From: Simmondsia chinensis
Taxonomy: Eukaryota > Streptophyta > Magnoliopsida > Caryophyllales > Simmondsiaceae
Direction of reading: 5' to 3'
DNA length: 64,000 bases
Assembly: GCA_018398585.1 (NCBI GenBank)
Contig: JAGTTD010000008.1
Location: 5,654,501 to 5,718,500, forward strand
Position 1 is the first letter of the stretch. Each line of letters begins with the position of its first letter. Below are positions 45,950 to 55,637 of this stretch, one piece after another. A model generated the notes under the pieces. The model saw only the letters and a program-made list of their open reading frames with translations. It searched no databases and was not told the DNA's origin. The position numbers and the translations under genes were made by a program.

Positions 45950-48900
45950 GTTGATCTCATGTGGTACCCAGACTTTGGGGCGTCTAACCATGACTTTCAA
46001 CTCAAGTATTTTAAAAAAAAATCTACATTCTTACATTGGCTCTAAGTGTACTCAAGTTGACAATGGATCTTTATTACCTGTTACTCATGTTGGCTCTTCT
46101 ACTCTTTACACTAAGTCTTGTCCTCATTTATTGTCTAATGTCCTACCTGTCTATGATCTTACTTAAATCTCCTGTCCATTAAACAATTGTGTTGCGATAA
46201 TAATTGTATGGTTGAATTTGACTCTTCTTCCTTTTGTGTTAGGGACAAGGCTACGACGATGCATCTCCTCATGATACACAGTGATGGACAATTCTATGGG
46301 TTCTTTCCTCATCTACATGGACTTGTCGCACGGGGTAGTTGCCGCTGGACTCTAGCATAGGTGTTTAGGACACTTAGAAAATTTAGTTTTAGACATTTGG
46401 CATTGTCGTTGTTTGCTCTCTACTAGTTTTATAATGCATGTTGCTTGGGCAAATTGCACATGTTATCTTTTTCTCTTGTTTTGCATACAACTACTAGACC
46501 TTTACAGCTGATTCATTCTGATGTTTGGCAACCACCTTTGCATCTGATTCTAAATTTTAATATTATGTGAATTTTATTAATGATTTCTCTCAATTCTCAC
46601 GGCTTTATCCGATATGAAGGACGGACGAAGTGTATTCTCTCTTTTTTTTTTAAACCATTGTTGAAGATTAGTTTGATTTTAGTATCAAACTCTTTCAAAG
46701 TGATGGTGGTCGTGAGTTCGATAATTGGCGTATGAGTGTGATTCGTTGGGTTCATGGCATCCACTTTCATCTCTTTTTTCTTGATACTCCACAACAAAAT
46801 GGGGTGGAGGAATGGAAGCATCGACATGTAAGTGAAATGGTACGACACTACTTTTTCAAGCTCATTGACTACCCTTATTTTGGGTCGATGCCACTTGAAT
46901 CTGCTTGTTATATTATAAACTATTTGCCAACACTGAATTTACAAAATCTTTTTGCCTTTAAAGAGCTTCTTCACCAGGCACTTAACTATATCTTTTTTCA
47001 TGTCTTTGAAAGTGAATGTTATCCTAATATCACTCCCCGTCCCTCTTATAAATTAGGACCCCGCTTCATACCATGTGTATTTCTTAAGTATGTGATATGC
47101 TATAAAGGATATCGATGACTGTGTCATGGGTCGTTTGCATGTTAATTGGCATGCTCACTTTTTAGAAAATCCTTTTCCCTCTCCAAACATAGTGCCTAGT
47201 ACAATGGTGTCCCCTGGTGCTCGTCTTATTGAGGTCCCTCTCCAGATCACCTGTTTGTCCTCCTTCCCTCTTCCCGGCTACTTGATGACCCTCTCACCAC
47301 TGCCCATTGGTCGTTCCGGGATATGATTCCTCCACTGCTATCACGCTATGCTTGCACGACCGCATCCCTCCTGCCACCCTGCTAGTGTGTTCGCAGCTCC
47401 ACTATAGCCTCACCCTTCACCCGCGGTTTCAGTTGTCTTTAACAGCAAGGTTCGCCAGGCCTTTGTGCCCTCTCCTACGAACATAAGGGGTGATGGCAGG
47501 ATCCTGTTGTCCTTGGACCTGTTTGGGTCATCTGTTTGTGATGGACCTTTATCACCCATTGCCCCTGAGCCTATCTCTACTCAGAATATTCACCATATGT
47601 GCAAGAGACTTAAAGAACGACATTCACAAGTCCAAACACATTTTATCTCTCTCCTCTATTATAGTTGTCTAGGAACCCACTTGCTTTTCTTAGACTGTTA
47701 AGAACCCTCAATGGCAAGAGGCCATGGTTAAGGAGTTTAACAACGTAATTCAAAACTTGACTTGGGAATCCCCTTCGCCCAACAAAAATGGTGTAGAGAG
47801 CATATGGAATTATAAGGTTAAGTATAAACCTGATGGTTTGGTTGATTGCTTCAAGGCTGGTCGCGTTGGTCAAGGTTTTCATTAAAAGGAGGGTCTTGAC
47901 TAGTTCGAAATCTTCAGTCTGATTGTAAAACCGGCCACCATCTAGTTTATCCTTGCCTTGGCAGTAACGTACTCATGGTCTATTCAATAAATTGATGTCA
48001 AAAATACATTTTTACATGGTTTTCTAATTGAGGAAGTATATATAAAACTACCTCAGGGTTTTATACACTCTAAATTTTCTAGCCGGGTGTGTTGTTTGCC
48101 TAAGGCCCTTTATGGGCTCAAAGAGATACCTCGAGCTTGGTTCCATAGGTATAGTTCGCTGCTCTACAATCTTAGGCTCCACTGCATAAGGCGGACCCTT
48201 CACTTTTCATCCATCGCTTTCCCACTGGTCTAGTCTGTCTCCATCTCTATTTTGATGACATTATCCTTACTAGTTCACATCCTTTCCTATTATAATGCCT
48301 CACTCTGACATTATCCACACAATTTACTATGAAGGACCTCAGTAATCTTTAAAATTTCCTTGGGTAACCAAGCATACATGGCATGGCCTTCTTTCTTACT
48401 TGGCATAAGTATACACTTGACTTTCTTAGCAAGCATGGCATGCTTGAAGCTAAATCTATTCAAGCCTTGCTCCTAGACTGGGTTGAATCATCACTCACTG
48501 ACAGAGATTTGCTTGCAAATCCTACTGAGTATAGAAGTGTGATAGGTGGTCTTCAGTATCTAACAATAATCTGTTCTGATATTTATTATGTTGTTAATCA
48601 CGTGTCCTAATTTTTGCATGCCCCTAGGTTCTCTCATTAGCAAAGGGTTAAGTGTATCCTTTGGTATCTCAAGCATGCACCTTATCATCGTCTTACCATC
48701 TCCTCAAGCTTCTGTACAACATCACTGCCTATGTTGATGTTGATTGGGGTGGGCTAGCAACCTATAGTTGTAAAGTATGTCATAGTGTTTGAGTATGATT
48801 GATTGCTTAGGAGTTTGCTGAATACAATTGGATTAGATACCTTATACATGATCTTGGTCTTTAACACTTTGGTCTAGTATAAATCTCCCGTGATAATTGC

Positions 48901-49080
48901 TTGGCTACACACCTTGTTACTAACCTGATTTCTAAGGATCCTTGTAAGTATGTTGATATGATTTTCAAAATGTTCGTAAAAAGGCAATTAAGGGTAACAT
49001 CTAAGTTTGATTTGCTATCAAACATGCTGTTGATATCTTTATCAAAGGCTTATCTATTGATCGCTTCAGCTACCATAAGG
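45950..49080 (+). pseudogene. copia B pol (protease, integrase, reverse transcriptase, RNase H)
   Basis: The protease box is DFGAS in place of D-S/T-GAS (about 45973-45987), followed by GSLLPVTHVGSSTL (46061-46102). Integrase remnants include LIHSDVW (about 46510-46530), LFQSDGGREFDNW (46691-46728) and DTPQQNGVEEWKHRHVSEM (46783-46838), so the DDE positions are still traceable. The reverse transcriptase has WNYKVKYKPDG (about 47808), [20 protein letters not shown] (about 47997-48056), [10 protein letters not shown], and a YFDDI catalytic box near 48250. RNase H remnants (NPTEYRSVIGGLQYLT, HVS) lie at 48510-48610 and later. Many stops and frame changes occur, and no continuous protein is possible. 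Confidence 0.8.
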
Positions 49081-49233
49081 CCAATATGCACATTGATCCC
49101 CCTTAGTATAATATATATATATACTAGGCTAATATACTTATGATATTCTATAAGCATCTTATAGATTTTTTTAGGGACTTTATTGTACTTGTCTATCTAA
49201 ATCTTTCTACATATACAAAACATCAACAATCCT

Positions 49234-49745
49234 CTTAGATATGCTCTTTAAAATATTACTTTACAGGTATAATAATAATTCCTTAGCAGAAAATACAAGT
49301 GTATAAAATTAAAATTTATTACATTGATGTTGGTACAATTTGGAAAAGAAAACCAAAGATTTAATAAAAGAAAATTGGTTTGTTTGCAGTTTAAACTTTA
49401 CGTTAGAATCTTAGAAGCCTTTTTTTTTTTTTTATCATTTCTTATTTGTAACTTTTTTTATTCATCTAGAAATTAAAATAATATTTTAAAATTTTTATTT
49501 CTTACATTCAATTGTTTATTTTTAGTTTCTTTTTTTCTAATTTAGATTTTAAAAAAATAATATAAGAAAAAAGTATTTACAAAACCTAATTTTTTATGTT
49601 TCCAAAAATCAAAACATGAAAACAAAATAATACCAAAACTTGCCCTTAACCGTCAACTCAAGTCGCAGCTTTACTACTGCTGTATAATATTCTGTTGCCA
49701 AATAAAAGTAATACATACTTTATAAAGGTATTAAAGCAAAGTTAA
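49234..49745. other. AT-rich spacer
   Basis: T-rich runs (49421-49433 and others). No gene seen. Confidence 0.55.
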
Positions 49746-49749
49746 ATAT

Positions 49750-49882
49750 AGAAAATTGTTATTACCAGAAAAATTTGTTATTATCAAAATAACATTAAGA
49801 AAAATTTTAAGACAATTTTATAGTTGATATTGTTTGCAAGTGACATCATTATTTTAAGAATAACAATTGTTATCCTGTCAAT
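49750..49882. mobile_element. small AT-rich MITE (GTTATTACC family), copy 1
   Basis: Contains AAATTGTTATTACCAGAAAA and, at the other end, AATAACAATTGTTATCC. Similar ends occur at 54523-54672 and 56606-56790. Short and non-coding; the boundaries are approximate. Confidence 0.45.
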
Positions 49883-49883
49883 A

Positions 49884-49924
49884 GTATCCTAAAAATAAGA
49901 TCATTCCTCTTTTATATTATGTTA
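49884..49924 (+). repeat. 41-bp perfect direct repeat, copy 1
   Basis: Identical over 41 bases (starting GTATCCTAAAAATAAGATCA) to 50154-50194. The copies are offset by 270 bases. Confidence 0.95.
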
Positions 49925-50153
49925 TTATACATTGAGGAGATATTTTCTCTTCTCTTATTCAATTATTCAAATGAGAAATTATCAATTAAATATTTTGAGG
50001 TTTTGCCATTTATCATTTAAATACCCGAAGTTTCAATATATAAAATGGGGTACCTTAAGTTTTAAATAATTTATCACTTCTGTATTCTGAAATTTTAAAA
50101 TTTTATCAATTTAGGACCATTTTGGCAAAATTTAATAGATTTTCTTTGGTTAT

Positions 50154-50194
50154 GTATCCTAAAAATAAGATCATTCCTCTTTTATATTATGTTA
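50154..50194 (+). repeat. 41-bp perfect direct repeat, copy 2
   Basis: Matches 49884-49924 exactly. The flanking sequence differs on both sides. Confidence 0.95.
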
Positions 50195-50509
50195 AAATGA
50201 AACATGGTTCCGCGAATATATTTGCATATTCATTAGAATTTGGTGATTTTGTCCCCAAAAAATGCTAGCATTAACTATACATAATTTGGGCAATATTTAA
50301 GTAGGTAATGTATATATAATGATACAAGTAAAAGAGATATGTAATAGATATTAGTATGGTTGTTAAGATTAGTAAGGTTGTTCGAACTAATCAATAATTA
50401 GTACCAAAGTTGTTAGACTTAGTTATTATTACTAGGTATTACTATAACAGTTGTGTAATGATTATATTAATGATAACAAGAATCAAATTAATCTTCTCAA
50501 TTTTCTTCG

Positions 50510-50540
<31 letters not shown>
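50510..50540. repeat. poly-C run of 31 bases
   Basis: A pure C homopolymer in the 5' LTR-like region. Confidence 0.9.
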
Positions 50541-50543
<3 letters not shown>

Positions 50544-50628
50544 TTCTTCCCTTCTTCTTCCATAATTCTTCTTTTAAACCCTAATTTATCTTCATTCCCT
50601 TTGATGTGTCTCTAATTGACACATCATT

Positions 50629-50640
50629 TGGTATCAAAGC
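50629..50640 (+). other. primer-binding site of the RRM-bearing element
   Basis: TGGTATCAAAGC differs by one base from the plant initiator tRNA-Met primer site TGGTATCAGAGC. It starts two bases after the LTR end CA. Confidence 0.75.
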
Positions 50641-50690
50641 TCTAGGTTCGTGCCGCGTAATTGTTTGTTAGGGCTGACAATACTCGAAGC

Positions 50691-51239
50691 ATGTTCGAAT
50701 TTCGTCGTCTCGAGGAACAATTCAAGGGGATGACCGATTCAATCGTTGGTGTGCAAGCCGACATCGCCTCAATCAAGAATGAGCAAAGCAAGATTATGGA
50801 TCTTTTTTGTGAAATTTGTCAAAGGAGATCGGCATCTAATGAAACTACACTTGCAGTGATGATTACTTTGGTTTTCTATCCTATAAATGAGGATGTCCTT
50901 CACGAGGTATTCTCTCCATTTGGTCCTATTGAAGAAATAAAAGTAATTTCATCATCAGTTTTCAAAATTAAAGCTCAAGTCTGTTTTTCATCAAGAGCAA
51001 ACACAATTTCTGCATTATCCTTACATGGACGAGCTATATATGATGGATGTTGCTATTTGCATATCCAATTTCTCAATGTTGAGCTTCAAGAATTGAACAA
51101 GGAATGTTCTGTTGGAGGTGCATCTACTACAAAATCGTTTCCCTTTAAACACAATGAGGTTGATGTTGTATACGAAATACATGCCAAGTTTGGTACAGTT
51201 GTTGACAGTAAAGGAGCGTGCTCAATGAAGGGATGCTGA
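50691..51239 (+). CDS. retroelement ORF with PTB/hnRNP-L-type RNA-recognition motif
   Basis: ATG 50691, 182 residues, open to TGA 51237-51239. Residues 1-50 are a short helical, probably coiled-coil start (FRRLEEQFKGMTDSIVGVQA), of a type often seen at Gag N-termini. Residues about 56-135 resemble RRM2 of polypyrimidine-tract-binding proteins: LAVMITLVFYPINEDVLHEV, FSPFGPIEEIKVISS, a degenerate RNP1 region FKIKAQVCF, and ALSLHGRAIYDGCCYLHIQF. The last carries the IYDGCC signature typical of plant PTBs. The remainder is unrecognised. The motif is encoded without introns, and the ORF follows the primer site where gag normally lies. A frame change near 51210-51240 separates it from the next open stretch. 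An RNA-binding role is inferred from the fold family; no activity can be claimed. It could be a captured host exon set or a diverged Gag that uses an RRM. Confidence 0.65.
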   Translation: MFEFRRLEEQFKGMTDSIVGVQADIASIKNEQSKIMDLFCEICQRRSASNETTLAVMITLVFYPINEDVLHEVFSPFGPIEEIKVISSSVFKIKAQVCFSSRANTISALSLHGRAIYDGCCYLHIQFLNVELQELNKECSVGGASTTKSFPFKHNEVDVVYEIHAKFGTVVDSKGACSMKGC

Positions 51240-51240
51240 A

Positions 51241-51660
51241 AGAGATGTTCCAACCTCTAAAATTGAAATTCAAGAATATAAGCTTGAAGCTTCACAGTTT
51301 GTGCAACCTGAGCAACATTGTCATGTGCTAGTGGAGATTGTTGATATGAACCTAGACGTGGATATGGATCTTGATCCTACTTGGCAGAATACACCGACTT
51401 TGTTCTTTGCTAATGCTAATGATCATTGTGATGAGCATGTCACTAAGAAGATTACTCCTACACTTGTTGGATTTTCTAATTTCCAAGTTCAAAGTGAGCC
51501 TAGTAAACACTTTGCTCCCGTTAAAGATGAAATTATTTGGGATGATAAGTTGCCTAAAGACAATCTAGAAGATGATACACAGGCACTGCAGGTCGAGGTT
51601 GATTTGACGCTTGATAGTAGTTTTGGAGTTGCAATATCAACATACAAAGTGAACTTATAG
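51241..51660 (+). pseudogene. continuation of the retroelement ORF after a frameshift
   Basis: An open stretch in a different frame from the RRM ORF, beginning RDVPTSKIEIQEYKLEASQF and running through EQHCHVLVEIVDMNLDVDMD to stop TAG 51658-51660. It is acidic in the middle (DLDPTW, KLPKDNLEDDTQ). No domain is recognised. Because the frame runs on smoothly from the end of the RRM ORF apart from one shift, the two were probably one longer protein. It sits between the RRM and the 3' part of the element. Confidence 0.45.
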
Positions 51661-52106
51661 CACCTAGAATTTTACTTGGGATTAATGGCTTTGAAGTGCA
51701 AGCAACAGAGCTAATCTCACAACAAGCAAGTGAAGCATTAGTGGATGATGGCATTATTGTGTTGGTGGGTTTGAGCCTTTTATATTTCAGTTTCAACAAT
51801 TTAGTTGTGACGACAATCACTGATAATGGGCATCCACAAGTTGATTGTGCTTATGTGCTACATGGGAGATGGATTACATTACTTGAGTCTCTTTTGATAT
51901 TCGATCCTGGTGGCGTAATAGATTCAATCATAACATTTGAGGCTACGTTGCATCATTTCACTAATCAAACATTTCGTTTTACTCCTGGTGGAGAAGTATT
52001 CAAGGGACTAGTAGCTGAACCCTTTGATGACAAGATTACTACGAGTGTCAGATTCATTTTCCGGCTTTCGATCTTGAGGGCAAGGTCGTTGTCGAGCGGA
52101 GAGAAT
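51661..52106 (+). other. 3' internal region of the RRM-bearing element
   Basis: An open frame (to 52169) with VDDGIIVLVGLSLLYFSFNN, HPQVDCAYVLHGRWITLLES and IFDPGGV, then FRLSILRARSLSSGENC just before the 3' LTR. The last segment resembles sequence often found next to the polypurine tract of plant LTR elements. No enzyme domain. Confidence 0.4.
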
Positions 52107-52430
52107 TGTTACATGCTCCTTCACTCTTTCCCGCCTATATTTTCAAACTATTATTCTAATATGTCCTAGATTGTTCTAGTGTGTTCTAATGATTTCTAGT
52201 GTGATCTAGATTGTTCTAGTCATTAATTCAAATGGAATGGAAGGAAAGGTAGTTGAGTTTGTTATTCTATAAATACTTAGTGGTTGTATAGAAGCAAAGC
52301 ATACAATAACTAATTACTTCTTCTTCCTCTTCTTCTACTTCTCTTCTACCCTAATCTCTCTCTCTCTAATAGTCGTCTCTAACCCTAATTCTCTATCAAT
52401 TATTAGGATATATCACTAATTGATGCATCA
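52107..52430 (+). repeat. 3' LTR of the RRM-bearing element
   Basis: 324 bp, TGTTACATG to GATGCATCA, with a CTATAAATA box near 52268 and a CT-rich leader-like end (52316-52370). Confidence 0.65.
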
Positions 52431-53040
52431 ATTTGACTCGAACTGAACTTGACCAGACCCAAGTTGACCCTAAACCCGAAATGACTTGACCCAAATTAGA
52501 TTTGATCCAAGTTTGACTCGACTCGTGATGACCTAAGACTTGACCAAAATCTGTCCTATAACCCAAAATAACCCAAATAGAAATCCAATTTATCATAAAA
52601 GTAACAAAAGCAACATTCCCAGAGCCCCAAGGGCTCCCACTAAGCAGGGTCCGGCTGGAGGGAGGGGTTGCATGCAGCCTTCCCCCTCTAAGGTGCTACC
52701 CTAAAGGGAGGCTGTTTCCGAGAATCCCCAACCTAAGGGGTGCAACGAGGACTTCCTAGGAGGTCACCTATCTTAGTACTACTCTCGCCTAAGAACGCCT
52801 AACTTTGGAGTTCTAATGGGATCTGGTGCTTAAATCAACTTGAAATCCGACTCGACCCAAGGATGATCCGACCTAAGGTTAAACCGATTTGAGGTTGATC
52901 CGACTTGATGTTGACCCAACCTGATATTGACCCGACCCAACCCGAGGTCAACTCGAACCCGAGGATAACCCGACCCGAGATAGGCCCAACCTGACATTAA
53001 TCCGACTCAACCCAACCCAACCCGACCTAATTGCTAGGTC
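52431..53040. repeat. degenerate GACCCGA/AACCCGA repeat DNA
   Basis: Irregular repetition of GACCCGAC, TTGACCCAA, CCCGAGGT and AACCCGA words with no fixed period, interrupted by the SINE at 52617-52833. Same texture as 23690-24310 and 42220-42450. No ORF. Confidence 0.7.
52617..52833 (-). mobile_element. 5S rRNA-headed SINE, copy C (5' truncated)
   Basis: On the minus strand it starts GCACCAGATCCCATTAGAAC and continues as 5S-like sequence through GTTAGGCGTTCTTAGGCGAG and GTGACCTCCTAGGAAGTCCT. Then come TTGGGGATTCTCGGAAACAG, GGAAGGCTGCATGCAACCCC, ACCCTGCTTAGTGGGAGCCC and TTGGGGCTCTGGG. The outer 5' part of the head is missing. It lies inside GACCCGA-type repeat DNA. Confidence 0.85.
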
Positions 53041-53141
53041 TATATGTGATAAAATATTTAAACTTCAGGGTACATTATTTTATATATTAAAATATTAGAA
53101 TACCTAAGTGATAAATGTCAAAAACATCAAGTGATAATTTC

Positions 53142-53697
53142 CTTTTAAAAAAAAAGACAAGACAAGCGCCACTTTAGAGAGTAGAGCGGGCGATGCATAG
53201 GAGAGAGAAAAAGAGAGAAACAATGCAGAAGCAGTGGCAGACTTTGGTGATCCACTTTTAAACACACACCAATTTTATCCCCTTCATTAAATAACACATA
53301 GGGTAACCTAGGGAGCCCCCCCCCCTTAAGGGCTTGGTAGTTGAAGGTATTAAAGTTAATGGCTTTATGCAGGGTTAGATAGAGACTTGTTTAGGGTATG
53401 GGATTAGTTATACTAGGGCAAGGCCCCTTCTTTTGGAGTTTTGTTCCTTTATAGTATGGGTCTTCATGTACTCTTTTATTACACCGAGGGTTTTTTTTTA
53501 ATGAGATTGCGTATATTTTTATCTGTGTATAGTACATATTTTATAAGGTTGGTTTTTTTATTTTTTATTATGACTAAGAAGACTCTTGTTAGGAACACCC
53601 ATAGAATAATGAAATCCTTAATCAAATAACAAGGAATTGGGGAAGGATATTAGAATTTACTTGATTTAGTCAAAACTTACATCCACAAAGGAGAGCT
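53142..53697. other. spacer
   Basis: Purine-rich and T-rich patches, including C9 near 53317. The small open frame at 53441-53629 has no domain and is not called. Confidence 0.5.
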
Positions 53698-53712
53698 TAA
53701 TAATTCATTATA

Positions 53713-53954
53713 AAAGGAAAAAGAACATACCCAGTGCCTTAAGGGCTCCCGCCTACGTAGGGTCTGGAGGGGCGGATGTACGCAGCCTTCCCGCTTCAGG
53801 GTGTTAACCTGAAGAGAGGCTGTTTCCCAGTGCCCCCAACCTGAGGGTGAGGACTTCCCAGGAGGTCACCCATCCTGGTACTACTCTCGCCCAAGCACGC
53901 TTAACTTCGGAGTTTTAATGAGATCTGGTGACAGCGTGTTGGTACCCTCTTTGG
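53713..53954 (-). mobile_element. 5S rRNA-headed SINE, copy D, with 15-bp target duplication
   Basis: The minus strand starts AGAGGGTACCAACACGCTGT. It then has the nearly complete 5S rRNA internal control region: GAAGTTAAGCGTGCTTGGGC, GAGAGTAGTACCAGG and GATGGGTGACCTCCTGGGAA. Next come TTGGGGGCACTGGGAAACAG and the RTE-like tail GGAAGGCTGCGTACATCCGC, GGCGGGAGCCCTTAAGGCAC, TGGG, then a T/C-rich end. Flanks TAATAATTCATTATA (53698-53712) and TAATAATTCACTATA (53955-53969) differ at one of 15 bases, as expected for LINE-mediated insertion. Confidence 0.9.
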
Positions 53955-53969
53955 TAATAATTCACTATA

Positions 53970-54522
53970 TCATTTGAAAAGTTAAATGTGGCATCTCAAC
54001 TCTCAGCTCTTCTCAACCTTATTGGCAACATACAATAGCGAGTAGCCTAGAATTCAACTTCTGATATAATGCCTCTACTTTCTGCTTGTTTTTGTGCTTT
54101 CCTTGCCCTCCTGTTTTGAGCTATTTTGTATCTTTGTCTTGGCATTTGGTGCCCTATGGTAATGTATCCTAATTAATTATCAAAAAAGGTGATTTGTTAC
54201 AATTTTTCAAACAATTCCGGTAAAAAAAAGGGTAAAACTGTATATGTCTGACTACTTTATAACCATATTATAGTCTTTGATCTTTTTTTTTTTTTTTTTT
54301 TGTTCATTATAATCTTTGATCATTAAGTTATTATTATTGTGGATTTAATATTTAAAAGAAAAGTTAAAAAAAGGGGGACGATGAGGGAGATGCATGCAAT
54401 TGCATGCAAGACAAAGTAGCGTTTTATAGTGCTGGTGGGTTGGCCCTTTCTCAGCAGTACTCTCTGCAGCTCTATATTAATATGCTCGAATGCTTTATTT
54501 GCCTAATCAAGTATAAATTTTA
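53970..54522. other. spacer
   Basis: A T run lies near 54283-54301. No gene seen. Confidence 0.5.
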
Positions 54523-54672
54523 ATATTTGTTATTATTAGAACAGAAATTATTATTGTCAAAGTACTACTATAACTTATAAATAATGAAAGTCATAAAATT
54601 ATATATCTTAAAAATCACAATCTTACTTTGATAATAACAATTTGACTCCGGTAATAACATTACCCTATCTTA
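54523..54672. mobile_element. small AT-rich MITE (GTTATTACC family), copy 2
   Basis: The right end reversed reads GGGTAATGTTATTACCGGAG, TCAAATTGTTATTATC. The left end has TTTGTTATTATTAGAACAG. About 150 bp, inverted ends, non-coding. Confidence 0.5.
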
Positions 54673-54734
54673 TATATTAATAAAAATTATAAGTTACATT
54701 AAGTAATTGTCTTGTTGTTTCTAGGGTTGGGGCC

Positions 54735-54866
54735 CGCCAACATAATCTCTCTTGAGGTATCATCCTGAAAGGATAAAGCTGTATATATTTTATTCCCCAC
54801 CCCCCGGCACCCTACTCAAAAGCGGGAGCGCTTGAGCTACTGGATTAGTTGTTGTTGGCTTGAAAC
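54735..54866 (+). mobile_element. degenerate SINE/RTE-type tail
   Basis: Order: AAAGGATAAAGCTGTATATA, CCGGCACCCTACTCAAAAGC, GGGAGCGCTTGAGCTACTGG and TTGTTGTTGG. This fits the RTE-like tail. Headless. Confidence 0.45.
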
Positions 54867-55637
54867 CAATATTAATTTGTGATAGAAATTGATGTTAAGG
54901 GTACATAAAATCACATTGAATGATTGTTATTTTCATTTAATTACCATCACTTTTTAATTTTTCAAAAAATCACTTCTAAAAATCTAAAAATTTCCAATCA
55001 ATCATTTTAAAACAAGTTTTTAACTACCTTTTAAATAGTAAGTAACTTTGATGTGGATTTTAGCTTACCTTTTTTATTTTAAGTGCATAAGAATCATGAA
55101 TTAAAATTAGTTATACATTCACCAGGCCTCTACCCCAATCCAGGTTTGGTCCCGAGGTTAAAGAGGTTTAAAGGAGGAGAGATTCAAGCCTTGATGGGAG
55201 ACGGAGTGCGAAATATTTTGTTTGCTTAGATACTTTAAGTCATGTTTAATTGGAACTGTAAAATCTATATTCAAGTTATTACAAGTTAATAAATAATTAA
55301 TAATGTGATTTAAGATATTTGATCGAAAACTTTCAGACTTTAGACATGATATTATGAATAATTAAAAAGTTACGATGAGTAATTTTAAAATGACAATTTC
55401 GTTAACATGATTTTTTTTTAATATAAAATTTAAATAGGGTACGACTTTGAGGGAGGAGGAAAAAGTAAAGGATTGCAAATCAAGGCATTTTATAATGGAA
55501 GTGGATATTTTATACAAGAGCCACGCTATTCTTATTAAATTGATAAGAACTATTTAATATTTATTTTACATATTATAATTAACTTGTTTATAGTATCATA
55601 ATAATATATATATTTATTGCTTATTTACACAAAAGAT
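54867..55637. other. AT-rich spacer
   Basis: No ORF, RNA gene or repeat structure recognised. Confidence 0.55.

Larger units (their letters stand above)
44414..49228 (+). mobile_element. Ty1/copia retrotransposon B, complete outline, decayed
   Basis: The 5' LTR spans about 44414-44513 and the 3' LTR about 49125-49228. Each is about 100 bp, and they share ATACTCATG/ATACTTATG, ATTCTATA.GCATCTT and GGGACT.TATTGTA. The element ends are TGTTGAT and ATCAACA, and ATCCT occurs beside both ends (44408-44412 with one extra base; 49229-49233). The domain order gag, protease, integrase, reverse transcriptase, RNase H is that of Ty1/copia. Confidence 0.8.
50361..52430 (+). mobile_element. small LTR retroelement carrying a PTB-type RRM ORF
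   Basis: The primer site TGGTATCAAAGC lies at 50629-50640, directly after an LTR-like end GACACATCA (50626). A purine-rich tract GAGCGGAGAGAA (about 52094-52105) precedes a 3' LTR 52107-52430 (TGTTACATG to GATGCATCA, with CTATAAATA near 52268). The ends of the two LTRs are alike (ACCCTAATT, then TCACTAATT/TCTCTAATT, then CATCA). The 5' LTR start is uncertain. The internal region is only about 1.5 kb and has no protease, integrase or reverse transcriptase, so the element is non-autonomous. Confidence 0.65.
49975..53141. mobile_element. TIR element with ~100-bp inverted repeats enclosing an LTR element
   Basis: The left arm (49975-50075) and right arm (about 53043-53141) are imperfect inverted repeats. 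Both start GAAATTATCA and include CATTTATCA, AATATATAAAAT and a TACC...AAGTTT block, ending near TTTATCAC. Between them lie the 41-bp repeat copy, the RRM-bearing LTR element and GACCCGA-like DNA with a SINE. It is most simply an old DNA transposon invaded by retroelements. No transposase seen. Confidence 0.55.

Noticed and set aside
31134..53954. The four 5S-like stretches as real 5S rRNA genes or as Cassandra TRIM LTRs
   Set aside because: They are single and dispersed, have deletions or truncations and an attached foreign tail. No primer site or second LTR lies beside them, and copy D has a 15-bp rather than 5-bp target duplication.
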